Notes: generated by a model not told the origin, from the letters alone. A DNA stretch of 64,000 nt from Hymenobacter puniceus (GCF_014333525.1 NZ_JACSCX010000005.1:186001-250000); one strand, 5' to 3'. Shown: positions 32,614-42,140, counted from the stretch's first letter. Numbers and translations: made by a program.

Positions 32614-34542
32614 CTACTTACGCCCTTCGATGATTTCGTCTACCACAGCCGGGTCGAGCAGGGTGGTGGTGTCGCCGAGGCTGCTGATTTCGCCCTCGGC
32701 CACCTTGCGCAGAATGCGGCGCATGATTTTGCCGGAGCGGGTTTTGGGCAGGCCTGATACAATCTGAATCTTGTCGGGTTTGGCGATTTTACCGATTTCC
32801 GCCACGATGGTTTCAATGATGCTGGCCTCAATGTGCGCCTTATCCGACTCCTTCCCCACAGCGCCCGAACGGCAGATGACGTAGGCATAAATGCCCTGGC
32901 CTTTCACGTCGTGGGGGTAGCCCACGACGGCGCTTTCCACCACGTTGGCGTTCTGGTTGATGGCGTTTTCAATTTCGGCTGTGCCGAAGCGGTGGCCGCT
33001 CACGTTAATAACATCATCCACGCGGCCGATGATACGGTAGAGGCCCTGCTCGTCGCGGCGGGCGCCGTCGCCGGTGAAGTAGTAGCCTTTGTAGGGCGCA
33101 AAGTAAGTTTGCACGGCCCGGTCATGGTCGCCGTAGGTGGTCCGGATGATACCCGGCCAGCTTTGCTTGATGGCGAGGTAGCCTTCCTGGTCGTTGCCCT
33201 CGATTTCGGTGCCATCCTGGTTGAGCAGCACCGGATGCACGCCCGGCAGCGGCAAACCCGCATGCGTGGGCTTGCTGGGCGTGATGCCCGCCAGCGCCGA
33301 AATCATGATACCACCGGTTTCGGTCTGCCACCACGTATCCACGATGGGGCAGCGTTCCTTGCCCACGTGCTGGTAGTACCAGTACCAGGCTTCCTCGTTG
33401 ATGGGCTCCCCTACCGAGCCAATCACCCGCAACGAGTCCAGCGAGTAGCTAAGCACGTTGTCGAGGGGCGCGGCCATGAGGCTGCGGATGGCTGTGGGCG
33501 CGGTGTAGAACACGCTGACCGAGTGCTTGTCGATGACTTCCCAGAAGCGGCCGGCGTCGGGGTACGTGGGGATGCCCTCGAACATGAGCGAAGTGCTGCC
33601 GGCCAGCAACGGGCCGTAGAGCAGGTAGCTGTGGCCCGTTACCCAGCCGATATCGGCGGTGCACCAGTAAATGTCGTTTTCTTCCACCTGAAACACGTTG
33701 CGGAACGTGTAATCGGCCCACACCATGTAGCCGGCGGTGCTGTGCACGACGCCTTTGGGCTTGCCGGTGCTGCCCGAGGTGTAGAGGATGAACAGCGGGT
33801 CTTCGGCGTCCATTTCTTCGGCGGGGCAGGTTTTGGCCACGCCCTCTGCTTCCTCGTGGTACCATACGTCGCGGCCTTCCTCCATGTGCACAGGCCAGCC
33901 CAGGTGCTCTACCACAATCACGCGGCGCACGCCGGGGCAGGTTTCCAGGGCCTCATCTACCACGCGCTTCACCGGAATCTGCTTGGCGCCGCGGTTGAGG
34001 CCATCGGCCGTGAGCACCACTGTGGCCTGGGCGTCGTTCACCCGGTCGGCAATGGCCGTGGCCGAGAAGCCGGCGAAAATCACCGAATGTACCGCCCCGA
34101 TGCGGGCACAGGCCAGCACCGCAATGGCCAGCTGCGGAATCATGGGCATGTAGATGCACACCCGGTCGCCTTTCTCCACGCCGTTGTTGTGCAGCACGTT
34201 GGCGAAGCGGCAGACTTCCTGGTGCAGCTCGCGGTAAGTGAGGCGCAGGTGGCGGGTTTTGGGGTCGTTGGGCTCGTAGATGATGGCCAGCTTGTTGCCG
34301 CGCGTGGCCAGGTGGCGGTCCAGGCAGTTCTCGGTGATGTTGAGGCGGGCGCCCTGAAACCACTCGTTGTGGCCGGTTTCCATGTCGGAGTGCAGCACCT
34401 TGTCCCATTTGCGGCGCCAGGTGAAGGGCGCCGCTACCGAGGCCCAGAACTCTTCGGGATGGTTGATGCTGAGGTGATACGCCTCGTGGTAGCCTTCGAG
34501 GCTGCGAATGCGCGCATGCTTGGCAGGAGTTTGGTCGGGCAT
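32614..34542 (-). CDS. acs: Acetyl-CoA synthetase
   Basis: 642-residue AMP-forming acetate-CoA ligase, the high-affinity acetate activation enzyme. ATP/AMP motif YTSGSTGKPKGVVHSTAGY, acetate pocket motif VDTWWQTETGG, and the TRSGKIMRR motif with K605, the lysine acetylated in regulated family members. N-terminal WKDKV-like region reads WRRKWDKVLHSD. Full length. It is the last gene of the minus-strand carboxylate cluster, 72 bp behind the propionyl-CoA synthetase. Probably controlled by the SLC5-STAC kinase at 37171-39921 and its receiver partner. Confidence 0.97.
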   Translation of the reverse strand: MPDQTPAKHARIRSLEGYHEAYHLSINHPEEFWASVAAPFTWRRKWDKVLHSDMETGHNEWFQGARLNITENCLDRHLATRGNKLAIIYEPNDPKTRHLRLTYRELHQEVCRFANVLHNNGVEKGDRVCIYMPMIPQLAIAVLACARIGAVHSVIFAGFSATAIADRVNDAQATVVLTADGLNRGAKQIPVKRVVDEALETCPGVRRVIVVEHLGWPVHMEEGRDVWYHEEAEGVAKTCPAEEMDAEDPLFILYTSGSTGKPKGVVHSTAGYMVWADYTFRNVFQVEENDIYWCTADIGWVTGHSYLLYGPLLAGSTSLMFEGIPTYPDAGRFWEVIDKHSVSVFYTAPTAIRSLMAAPLDNVLSYSLDSLRVIGSVGEPINEEAWYWYYQHVGKERCPIVDTWWQTETGGIMISALAGITPSKPTHAGLPLPGVHPVLLNQDGTEIEGNDQEGYLAIKQSWPGIIRTTYGDHDRAVQTYFAPYKGYYFTGDGARRDEQGLYRIIGRVDDVINVSGHRFGTAEIENAINQNANVVESAVVGYPHDVKGQGIYAYVICRSGAVGKESDKAHIEASIIETIVAEIGKIAKPDKIQIVSGLPKTRSGKIMRRILRKVAEGEISSLGDTTTLLDPAVVDEIIEGRK

Positions 34543-34614
34543 GATATGGGGGAATGTGTGGGTGAAATTTTAGAGGTAAAATTCTCCTCCTTTTTCAGGG
34601 AGGGGAGTGATGTA

Positions 34615-36546
34615 TTAACTGGCATTCTGTTCAAACGCCTGCCCGATACCCCTTCTACGCAGCACCGCGCGGATTTCGTCGAGGATGGCAGGGTCGTCGA
34701 TGGCAGAGGGCATGGTAAACGCTTCACCGTCGGCGAGTTGGCGTAGGGTTTTGCGCAGGATTTTGCCGGAGCGGGTCTTGGGCAGGCGCGCCACCACGGC
34801 CGCCTGCCGGAAGCACGCCACTGCCCCGATTTGCTCCCGGATCAGGCACACCAACTCTTGCTCCAGCTGCGGCTCCGCAATGGTCTGGCCGTCTTTGAGC
34901 ACCACCAGCCCTACCGGCACCTGCCCACGCAGCGCGCAGGCAATGCCCAGCACGGCGCACTCGGCCACGGCTGGGTGGGCTGCCAGCAGCTCCTCCATCT
35001 CGCCGGTACTCAGGCGGTGGCCGGCCACGTTCATCACATCATCCACCCGGCCCATGATGTAGCAGTAGCCCTGCTCGTCGCGGTAGCCACCGTCGCCGGA
35101 GAGGTAGTAGCCGGGAAAGGTGTCGAGGTAGCTGCGCTGAAAACGGGCGTCGTCGTGCCAGAGGGTGGGCAGGCAGCCGGGCGGCAGCGGCAGGCGCACT
35201 GCTACCAGGCCGGTGGTGCCGCGCGGCACAAGCAGGCCGGCTTCGTCGAGAATCTGCACGTCGTAGCCGGGCACGGGGTGGCCGGCACTGCCGGCGCGGG
35301 GCGCGGGCATACTGGGCAAGCCTACCAGCGTAGCCAGCATCGGCCAGCCCGATTCCGTCTGCCACCAATGGTCTACCACGGGCACGCCCAGCGTGGCGCC
35401 GGCCCAGTCGTAGGTGGCGGGGTCGCACCGCTCGCCGGCCACAAACAGGTGGCGCAAACTGCTGAGGTCGTACTGCCCGGCCAGCTGGCCGGTAGGGTCT
35501 TCCTTCTTGATGGCCCGGATGGCAGTAGGCGCCGTGAACAGCACCCGCACCTGGTAGTCCTGGATGACGCGCCAGAACGTGCCGGCGTCGGGCGTGCGCA
35601 CTGGCTTGCCCTCAAACAACACCGTGGTGCAGCCGTGCAGCAGCGGCCCGTACACGATGTAGCTGTGGCCCACCGCCCAGCCCAGGTCAGAGGCGGCCCA
35701 GAAGGTTTCGCCAGGCTGCACGCCGTAGATGGCGCTCATGCTGTACTTCAGGGCTACAGCGTGGCCGCCGTTGTCGCGCACCACGCCTTTGGGCTTGCCG
35801 GTGGTGCCGCTGGTGTACAGGATGTAGAGCGGGTCGGGAGCATCGAGGGGCACGGCTGCCACGGGCGCGGCCTGCAGCAGCGTCTGGAAATTCACGTCGC
35901 GCGGGGCCTGCATTTCCGCCACGCAGAAGTCGCGCTGCACCACCACCACGTGGGCAGGCTTGTGGGTGGCTTTGCTGATGGCAGCATCCACGAGCGGCTT
36001 GTAAGGAATGGGCTTGTCGACTTCCATCCCGGCCGAGGCGCAGACGATGACGCGAGGCTGGGCATCGTCAATGCGCACAGCCAGCTCGTGGGGCGCAAAG
36101 CCGCCAAACACCACCGAATGCACTGCGCCCAGTCGGGCGCAGGCCAGCATAGCCACCACCGCCTCGGGCATGTTGGGCATGTAGATGATAACCCGGTCGT
36201 GGCGCTGCACACCCACCTGGCGCAAGCCGCCGGCAAAACGGCTGGTCAGGTCCAGCAGCTCGCGGTAGGTGAAGCGGCGCACGGTGCCCGTCACCGGCGA
36301 ATCATGGATGAGGGCCAGCTGCTCGGCGCGGCCGTTTTCTACGTGGTAATCCAGGCAGAGCCAGCTGGTATTGAGCTGCCCACCTTGGTACCAGCGGTAA
36401 AATCCGGTGTCAGCGGCCTGGCTGAGTACCGGCCGAGGTGGCTCCCGGAACCAGTGCAGCTGCTGCGCCTGCGAAGCCCAGAAAGCGTCGGGGTCCAGGA
36501 GGCTGGCGGCGTGCTCGGCGCGGTAAGAGTGATGGGCAGAGTTCAT
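34615..36546 (-). CDS. prpE: Propionyl-CoA/acetyl-CoA synthetase-like ligase
   Basis: 643-residue AMP-forming acyl-CoA synthetase of the PrpE branch. Diagnostic stretches: RDNGGHAVALKYSMSAIYGV, AASDLGWAVGHSYIVYGPLL and VLFEGKPVRTPDAGTFWRV, which separate PrpE from Acs. ATP motif YTSGTTGKPKGVV and the TRSGKILRK motif with K595. Start ATG 36546 (MNSAHHSYRAEHAASLLDPD). It lies between the receiver protein and acs on the same strand. The substrate is inferred as propionate or another short-chain acid; no methylcitrate genes are nearby. Confidence 0.88.
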   Translation of the reverse strand: MNSAHHSYRAEHAASLLDPDAFWASQAQQLHWFREPPRPVLSQAADTGFYRWYQGGQLNTSWLCLDYHVENGRAEQLALIHDSPVTGTVRRFTYRELLDLTSRFAGGLRQVGVQRHDRVIIYMPNMPEAVVAMLACARLGAVHSVVFGGFAPHELAVRIDDAQPRVIVCASAGMEVDKPIPYKPLVDAAISKATHKPAHVVVVQRDFCVAEMQAPRDVNFQTLLQAAPVAAVPLDAPDPLYILYTSGTTGKPKGVVRDNGGHAVALKYSMSAIYGVQPGETFWAASDLGWAVGHSYIVYGPLLHGCTTVLFEGKPVRTPDAGTFWRVIQDYQVRVLFTAPTAIRAIKKEDPTGQLAGQYDLSSLRHLFVAGERCDPATYDWAGATLGVPVVDHWWQTESGWPMLATLVGLPSMPAPRAGSAGHPVPGYDVQILDEAGLLVPRGTTGLVAVRLPLPPGCLPTLWHDDARFQRSYLDTFPGYYLSGDGGYRDEQGYCYIMGRVDDVMNVAGHRLSTGEMEELLAAHPAVAECAVLGIACALRGQVPVGLVVLKDGQTIAEPQLEQELVCLIREQIGAVACFRQAAVVARLPKTRSGKILRKTLRQLADGEAFTMPSAIDDPAILDEIRAVLRRRGIGQAFEQNAS

Positions 36547-36609
36547 GGGGTGGGAAGCGGGATAGTGGGAAGCGGCGGACAGGAGGCAGTTTTCGGAAGC
36601 CCCGGGTGG

Positions 36610-36996
36610 CTAGCCGCTGCGGGCCAGCGGCAGCAGCTCCCGCACTTTTTCCATGAGTTGGCGGGTGCTGAACGGCTTAGGTAGGTAGAGGTCGGCGCCG
36701 GCGTCGTAGCCTTTCTGCACGTCGGCCTCCTTGCTTTTGGCTGACAGCATCACCACGCGGGTGGCAGTGCGGTCGGGGCGCTGGCGCAGGTGGCGGCATA
36801 CCTGGTAGCCGTCCACGTCGGGCATCATGATATCGAGCAGCACCACATCGAAGGCGGTGTGGTCGATGGCCTCCAGGGCTTCGGTGCCATTGCGGGCGAT
36901 GCTGACCTGATAGCCACTCTTGCGCATCAGAAATTCCAGCGACATGACGATGTTGGGTTCGTCATCGACAATGAGAATGTGCGGGACCGTAGGCAT
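36610..36996 (-). CDS. Receiver-only response regulator
   Basis: 128 residues, only a CheY-like receiver domain. Acidic pocket D11-D12 (VDDEP), phospho-acceptor D55 (LLDIMMPDVDGYQ), switch region MLSAKSKEADV and K107 (LPKPFS). Start ATG 36996 (MPTVPHILIVDDEP); the longer frame runs into a hairpin repeat. There is no DNA-binding or enzymatic output domain, so it must work through protein contacts or a phosphorelay. It lies directly behind the SLC5-STAC kinase gene (hairpin repeat between) and before prpE, so it is presumably the kinase partner. Confidence 0.93.
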   Translation of the reverse strand: MPTVPHILIVDDEPNIVMSLEFLMRKSGYQVSIARNGTEALEAIDHTAFDVVLLDIMMPDVDGYQVCRHLRQRPDRTATRVVMLSAKSKEADVQKGYDAGADLYLPKPFSTRQLMEKVRELLPLARSG

Positions 36997-37037
36997 GGGA
37001 ACGTTTGTTTTCGAAGGATAGGGCGGGTGGAGCGGAA

Positions 37038-37136
37038 GCACGTCATGCTGAGCTTGTCGAAGCATCTCTACCGCTTTGTTGCAGTAGTAAATCAACGAAG
37101 CGGTAGAGATGCTTCGACAAGCTCAGCATGACGTGC
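37038..37136. repeat. GTCATGCTGAGC hairpin repeat, copy between kinase and receiver genes
   Basis: Near-perfect arms: GCACGTCATGCTGAGCTTGT with CGAAGCATCTCTACCGCTT (37038-37076) and AAGCGGTAGAGATGCTTCG with ACAAGCTCAGCATGACGTGC (to 37136). Unlike the other copies the arms are almost identical over about 38 bp, which suggests a young insertion. Confidence 0.9.
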
Positions 37137-37170
37137 TTTTCAGCATGACGTACTTTTTGTTCTGGCACTC

Positions 37171-39921
37171 TCATAAAACCGGCAATTCAAACGAGAACCG
37201 GGCACCCTGCTCGGGTGCGCTTTCCACCCAGATGCGGCCGGCGTGCAGCTCCACTATTTTCTTGGTGATGGCCAGGCCCAGGCCCGAGCCTTCTGGCTTG
37301 CGCATGGTTTGGTTGCGGGCCTGGAAAAACTTGTCGAAGATGAGCTGGTGAAACTCCGGCGCAATGCCCTTACCGTTGTCCTGCACCGTGATGCGCAGCT
37401 GGTCAGCGGGGGTTTCCACGCTCACCAGAATGCGGCCGCCACCGTCGGCGCGGCACGATTTGACAGCGTTGGAAAGCAAATTCACCAGCACCTGCATCAG
37501 CCGGTCCCGGTCGCCGGAGAGGGGCGGCAAGCCGGGCGGCACGGCCAGATCGAGGTGGATGTGCTTGGCGCGCAGGAGCTGCCCCACAGCCTCCAGCGCA
37601 TCGGTGATGACGTCGGCCACGTCCACCGGCGCTTTTTCCAGCGTGGCCTTGCCCGACTCGTACTTTTCCAGGTCCAGCACCAGCGTAATCAGGCGGCTTA
37701 GGCGCTCCGACTCCTTGGTGATGGTGAGCAGAAACCGGTGCTGCTCTTCTTCCTCCAGATCGGGGTTGTCGGTGAGGATTTCCGACAGCGCCCGGATGCT
37801 GGTGAGTGGCGTGCGCAGCTCGTGCGTGACGGTGTAGAGGAACTCGTCTTTGTGCTGATCCAGCTCCTGCAGCTGGTCGTAGGCGGCCTGCAACTCCTGG
37901 GTGAGGCGCTGCAGCTGCCGCTGCTGCTTCTGCAGTTGGCGGTTGGCCTCCAGCAGCTGTTGGCTTTCGCGCAGGATGCCTACCACGTTGTCGAAGCTGA
38001 TATCCTCCACCCCTACCGACGAGCGCAGCAGCAGCCGCGCCGACGCCGGGCCTATGCTGCCGGCCAGCAATTTCTCGGCATAGGCCAGCAACCGCGGATC
38101 TGCCTGGAGGGGTGCGGGCACGCTGGCCGTATCGGGTGCGTGGGCATCCGGAAACCGTTGCTCGAAAGCCCGCAAGGCCTGGTTGGTGCGCTTTTTCCCA
38201 AGGAAGCCGGCCAGCAGTGCCCGCACATCGGGCAGGGCCGCGGCGCCCTGCCAGCCGGCCCGTCCTTCGAAGCCAGTGCCGTGCCGAAACACGTCTACAA
38301 ACACGTCAGCTTGGTGCAGCTCCAGGTCGGTGGGCTGCTTCCACAACGACACACCCACGTACAGCGCCAGATTGAAAAACCAGCTCCAGAACAAGCCGTG
38401 TGACAGATAATCGAGCCCTTCGAGGTTGAAGAGTGCAAACGGCCGCAACCAGTGCAAGCCAAACAGCCCCTCGCGCAGCACGGTATCGGGCAGCAGCGCG
38501 GGGCCGACCAGCGTGGGCAGCACCAGCGTATAGAACCACACCACAAAGCCCGCCATAATGCCGGCCGTAGCACCCTGCCGGGTACCGCCTTTCCAGTAGA
38601 GGCCGCCCAACACCACCGGCACAAACTGCGCCACCGCCGCAAACGACACCAGCCCGATGTTCACCAGCGGCAGCAGGTGGCTGACTTCGACGTAGTAGCC
38701 GTAGGCCAGCAGCAACACCAGCACCACGGCCAGCCGGCGGCTATGCAGCGCCACTTGGCCCAAGTAAGCAAACCAGCGCGGCCCTTCGGCGCGGGCGGCC
38801 GGCACCCGCACCAGCAAGGGCATCAGCAGGTGGTTGCTCATCATCACGCTCAGGGCAATAGTTTCCACGATAATCATGCTGCTGGCCGCCGACAGCCCGC
38901 CCAGATAGATGAGCAGCGCCAGCCACGGCCGGCCCGCCTGCAGCGGCAACGCCAGCACAAATGTGTCGGCATCGAGTTGGCCGGCCCCGTCGAGCAGCCG
39001 CCCGCCAAAAGCCAGCGGCAGCACAAACAGATTGATAATGATGAGGTAGAGCGGAAACAGCCACATGGCCTTGCGCAGGTGGTTTTCGTTGACGTTTTCC
39101 ACCACGGCCACCTGGAACTGACGCGGCAGCAGCAGGATGGCCGACATGCTCAGCAGCAGCAGCGTGAGCCACTGGCTGCCGCCGGTGCCCGCGCCCTGCA
39201 GCGTAAACAGTCGGCTGAGGTCGGGCACCTTGGCGGCCCGCTCAAACACGTCCGCAAACCCGTCAAACAGGCCATAGGTGACAAACAGGCCGGCCGCCAG
39301 AAACGCCACCAGCTTCACCAGGCTTTCCAGGGCCACGGCCAGCACCATGCCCTCGTGCCGCTCGGTGGCCTCAATGGAGCGCACCCCAAAAATGATGGTA
39401 AAAAACGCCAGCGCCACCGTGGTAGCAAACGCCGACGACACCGCCACGCTGCCCGAGGCCTGCAGCGTGCCACCGCCCCCGGTCAGGATGTCAAACGAGG
39501 CCGCAATGGCTTTGATTTGCAGCGAAATATAGGGCACCACACCCAGCACGCACACCACCGTCACGAGGGCGCCGAGCCAGGCGCTTTTGCCGTAGCGCGC
39601 CGAAATGAAATCGGCAATGGACGTGAGGCGCTGCACCCGGCAGATGCGGATGATTTTGCGCAGCACCAGCCACGCCATCGGGGCCATGAGCGTGGGCCCA
39701 AGGTAGATGCCCACAAACTCCAGCCCGAAGTATGCTGCCCGCCCCACCGAGCCATAGTACGTCCAGGCGGTGCAGTATACAGCCATGCTCAGGGCGTACA
39801 CATACGGGTTGCTCACCAAGCTCCGCCGCGCCGAGCCGGCCCGCCGCTCCGCCGCATACGCCACCCCAAACAGCAGGACAAGGTAGCCGAACGAAAAGCT
39901 GATGACGAGCCAGGTGGGCAT
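37171..39921 (-). CDS. SLC5-STAC sensor histidine kinase (CbrA/CrbS-like)
   Basis: 916-residue fusion of a sodium/solute-symporter domain with a histidine kinase. Residues 1-480 are an SSS transporter module with about 12-13 membrane helices (WTYYGSVGRAAYFGLEFVG, SARYGKSAWLGALV). A STAC domain follows (DVRALLAGFLGKKRTNQAL at about 560, LLAYAEKLLAGSIGPASARL). A coiled coil (QLQKQQRQLQRLTQELQAA) leads to HisKA with H700 (VTHELRTPL), N-box NLLSNAVK, G1 QDNGKG and G2 GSGLGL. Such proteins (CbrA, CrbS) sense amino acids or acetate by transport-like binding. CrbS controls acs in Vibrio, and acs lies in this same unit, so an acetate switch is a strong inference. Partner: the receiver at 36610. Confidence 0.93.
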   Translation of the reverse strand: MPTWLVISFSFGYLVLLFGVAYAAERRAGSARRSLVSNPYVYALSMAVYCTAWTYYGSVGRAAYFGLEFVGIYLGPTLMAPMAWLVLRKIIRICRVQRLTSIADFISARYGKSAWLGALVTVVCVLGVVPYISLQIKAIAASFDILTGGGGTLQASGSVAVSSAFATTVALAFFTIIFGVRSIEATERHEGMVLAVALESLVKLVAFLAAGLFVTYGLFDGFADVFERAAKVPDLSRLFTLQGAGTGGSQWLTLLLLSMSAILLLPRQFQVAVVENVNENHLRKAMWLFPLYLIIINLFVLPLAFGGRLLDGAGQLDADTFVLALPLQAGRPWLALLIYLGGLSAASSMIIVETIALSVMMSNHLLMPLLVRVPAARAEGPRWFAYLGQVALHSRRLAVVLVLLLAYGYYVEVSHLLPLVNIGLVSFAAVAQFVPVVLGGLYWKGGTRQGATAGIMAGFVVWFYTLVLPTLVGPALLPDTVLREGLFGLHWLRPFALFNLEGLDYLSHGLFWSWFFNLALYVGVSLWKQPTDLELHQADVFVDVFRHGTGFEGRAGWQGAAALPDVRALLAGFLGKKRTNQALRAFEQRFPDAHAPDTASVPAPLQADPRLLAYAEKLLAGSIGPASARLLLRSSVGVEDISFDNVVGILRESQQLLEANRQLQKQQRQLQRLTQELQAAYDQLQELDQHKDEFLYTVTHELRTPLTSIRALSEILTDNPDLEEEEQHRFLLTITKESERLSRLITLVLDLEKYESGKATLEKAPVDVADVITDALEAVGQLLRAKHIHLDLAVPPGLPPLSGDRDRLMQVLVNLLSNAVKSCRADGGGRILVSVETPADQLRITVQDNGKGIAPEFHQLIFDKFFQARNQTMRKPEGSGLGLAITKKIVELHAGRIWVESAPEQGARFSFELPVL

Positions 39922-39973
39922 GAGGATGACTTGATGTAGTAATTAAGAATTTTCGGGCAGTTGGGGTTTACGA

Positions 39974-40063
39974 AGACGTTATGCTGCGCCTGCCGAAGCA
40001 TGAAGGCTTCGCCTGAACTGTCCGACGAAGCGATAGACATGCTTCGTCAGGCTCAACATGACG
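39974..40063. repeat. GTCATGCTGAGC hairpin repeat, diverged copy
   Basis: Imperfect copy with GACGTTATGCTGCGCCTGCC and GAAGCATGAAGGCTTCG on the left, and CGATAGACATGCTTCGTCAG with GCTCAACATGACG on the right. It lies between the kinase and the DUF3311-like gene. Confidence 0.7.
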
Positions 40064-40096
40064 CTCTGTTTTCCGAGGTTTTCCAATCATCTCCCT

Positions 40097-40366
40097 TTAG
40101 CTTTTAGCAGACTTACCCCGTACCAGCCAGCCCGTCAGGGCTACCAGCGACGCCCAGGCGAGCAACACGTAGAGGTAGAGTCCGGGAATACCGCCAATGC
40201 GTGTTTCCCGGTCGAAGGTGCCGAGGAACGGGAACGTGAGCAGCACCCCGAACAGCACAGCCACGAACAGCAGGCGCTGGCCAAGGCGCTGCTCCGGGCG
40301 GTCGGGCAATGGGCCGGATGGCAGCGGCGCAGGTCTGGTAGAAGCGGGTGGCAAAGGAGCGGCCAT
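40097..40366 (-). CDS. Small two-helix membrane protein, DUF3311-like
   Basis: 89 residues from ATG 40366 (MAAPLPPASTRPAP). A Pro-rich cytoplasmic lead precedes helix one (LLFVAVLFGVLLTFPFLGTF); the loop DRETRIGGIPGLYLYVLLAWASLVA contains the D-R-x-x-x-x-G-x-P turn and helix two; the end is a basic tail VRGKSAKS. The layout matches the small DUF3311-type partners that accompany SSS transporters, and here it sits directly upstream of the SLC5 kinase. A subunit of that transporter-sensor is inferred, not shown. Confidence 0.7.
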   Translation of the reverse strand: MAAPLPPASTRPAPLPSGPLPDRPEQRLGQRLLFVAVLFGVLLTFPFLGTFDRETRIGGIPGLYLYVLLAWASLVALTGWLVRGKSAKS

Positions 40367-40425
40367 AACACAGCGTAAAAGGTGGTATTCGGCTTGCCAG
40401 CTAACACAAGGCAAACTGGCAAGGA

Positions 40426-40488
40426 CCGGCCGAAACATACAAAATCCGCCGAACCAACGGCCCGGCGGATTTTGTATGTTTCGGCCGG
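40426..40488. terminator. Perfect 26-bp hairpin behind the MHS transporter
   Basis: Left arm 40426-40451 (starting CCGGCCGAAACATACAAAAT) and right arm 40463-40488 are perfectly complementary over 26 bp with an 11-nt loop. It lies 12 bp behind the transporter stop codon. No long T-run follows, so it may also protect the 3' end of the mRNA rather than simply terminate. Confidence 0.8.
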
Positions 40489-40499
40489 GAGGGTTCAGC

Positions 40500-42020
40500 C
40501 TATTTTACGTCGCCGGAGTTTTCTTCCATCAGCTTCACGTTGCGCACGTCCTTCATCAGCGCCTGCCCGATAAACCAGCAGATCAGGGCAATGATGACCG
40601 GATAAAGCAGGCCAGCGAAACTGCTGTAGGTTTTAAACAGCGTGCCTTCGGGCTGGGCCGCGGCGCGCAGCGTAAGGGCCGTGGCAATGAAGGGCACGAA
40701 GCCCCCGAATACGCCGTTGCCGATGTGGTACGGCAGCGAGAGGCTGGTGTAGCGCACTTTCGTGGGGAACAGCTCTACCAGATAAGCCGCAATCGGGCCG
40801 TAAGCCATGGTCACGAACAGCACCAAACAGAATGTCAGCACTGTCATGGGCACGAGGCTCGGCGAAAGGGCTTTCATTACGGCGGGAACGGCTTTGCCGG
40901 TGGCATCCACGGTGGCAGCGGCGGTTTCGGTGAGTGGGCCGGCAAACGCCTTGAGGCCGTAGAAAATCGGAATGGTGAACAGCGCGCCGCAGAGCAAACC
41001 CATCATGATGATCTTTTTGCGCCCGATACGGTCCGAGAGACTACCGAAATACACGAAGAACGGCGTAGCCAGCAGCAGCGCAATGCACAGCACCAGCGAG
41101 GCATCCACGAGGTCGAGCTTGAGCGTGTTCTGCATAAACGAGTAGGCGTAGAACTGGCCGGTGTACCACACCACACCCTGGCCCATGGTGGCGCCGAACA
41201 GCGAAATGAGCACGAGGCGGCGGTTTACGGGGTTCACGAACGACTCGCGCAGTGGGTTGGTGCTGGTTTTACCCTCTGCCTTGGCTTTGGCAAACAGCGG
41301 CGACTCGTGCAGCTTGCGGCGGATGTAGTAGGAAGCAATTACCAACAGACCCGACAGCAGGAACGGAATGCGCCAGCCCCACTCCTTAAAGGCATCCTCA
41401 CCCATGGTTTTGCGGGTCGTGATAATCACCAGAATGCTCAGAAACAGGCCGGCCGTGGCCGTAATCTGAATGAACGAAGTGTAGTAGCCCCGCTTGTTGT
41501 CCGGCGAGTGCTCAGCCACATACGTAGTGGCGCCGCCGTACTCACCACCCAGCGCCAGACCCTGCAGCAGGCGCAGCAAGGTCACGATGATGGGAGCCGC
41601 CACCCCGATTTTGTCGTAGCTTGGAATCAAACCCGTCACGAACGTGGCGCCGCCCATGATGAGCAGCGTCAGCAGAAACGTGTACTTCCGCCCGATCATG
41701 TCGCCGATGCGGCCAAAGAACACGGCACCAAATGGCCGCACCACGAAACCGGCCCCAAACACAGCCAGCGTACCCAGAATGGTGTCCTCAATCTTGCCCG
41801 TTGAGCCGAACAGCACCGGCCCGATGATGGCGGCCAGCGAACCGAAAATGTAGAAGTCGTACCACTCGATTACGGTGCCTACTGAGGAAGCCGTAATCAC
41901 CTGCCAGATCTTGCTGGTCGAAACGTCGTTGTTGTCGTGGCTCACGGCCTCGGCCGTGCCAGCCACGGGAGTGGCTCCGGAGTATGCTCCGGAATCACGC
42001 TGCGGTAGGTTTTGGTTCAT
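40500..42020 (-). CDS. MFS transporter, MHS (ProP/ShiA-like) family
   Basis: 506-residue 12-helix metabolite:H+ symporter. Start ATG 42020 (MNQNLPQRDSGAY). Family markers: WYDFYIFGSLAAIIGPVLF in helix 1, FVVRPFGAVFFGRIGDMIGRK (loop 2-3), RLLQGLALGGEYGGATTYVAEHSP, and SLSDRIGRKKIIMMG in the second half. MHS carriers import small carboxylates, betaines or aromatic acids. Between the porin and the SLC5 kinase it most likely imports acetate/propionate or a related acid, which the ligases then activate. Probably in the same unit as the porin. Confidence 0.92.
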   Translation of the reverse strand: MNQNLPQRDSGAYSGATPVAGTAEAVSHDNNDVSTSKIWQVITASSVGTVIEWYDFYIFGSLAAIIGPVLFGSTGKIEDTILGTLAVFGAGFVVRPFGAVFFGRIGDMIGRKYTFLLTLLIMGGATFVTGLIPSYDKIGVAAPIIVTLLRLLQGLALGGEYGGATTYVAEHSPDNKRGYYTSFIQITATAGLFLSILVIITTRKTMGEDAFKEWGWRIPFLLSGLLVIASYYIRRKLHESPLFAKAKAEGKTSTNPLRESFVNPVNRRLVLISLFGATMGQGVVWYTGQFYAYSFMQNTLKLDLVDASLVLCIALLLATPFFVYFGSLSDRIGRKKIIMMGLLCGALFTIPIFYGLKAFAGPLTETAAATVDATGKAVPAVMKALSPSLVPMTVLTFCLVLFVTMAYGPIAAYLVELFPTKVRYTSLSLPYHIGNGVFGGFVPFIATALTLRAAAQPEGTLFKTYSSFAGLLYPVIIALICWFIGQALMKDVRNVKLMEENSGDVK

Positions 42021-42076
42021 GGTGGGCAGAAATGAAGTGGGAAGATGGATGATGAGCGCCAACACCACGTACGGCG

Positions 42077-42109
42077 CAGGAATCAGTGGCTTTCAACCAC
42101 TGATTCCTG
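42077..42109. terminator. Hairpin between porin and transporter genes
   Basis: Perfect 13-bp arms CAGGAATCAGTGG (42077-42089) and CCACTGATTCCTG (42097-42109) with a CTTTCAA loop, just behind the porin stop on the minus strand. It may attenuate read-through so that porin and carrier are made in different amounts. Confidence 0.75.
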
Positions 42110-42140
42110 AGGCCATGGCGGCAGTCTGCAGCAAAATGTT

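Noticed and set aside
32833-34746. 637-codon plus-strand frame opposite acs
   Set aside because: Antisense shadow of acs and the start of the neighbouring gene; no domain, no sensible start.
34831-36684. 617-codon plus-strand frame opposite prpE
   Set aside because: Same reason: the opposite strand carries complete PrpE motifs and this frame has none.
38452-39939. 495-codon plus-strand frame opposite the SLC5 kinase
   Set aside because: His/Gln/Arg-rich shadow of a gene whose membrane helices and motifs are clear on the other strand.
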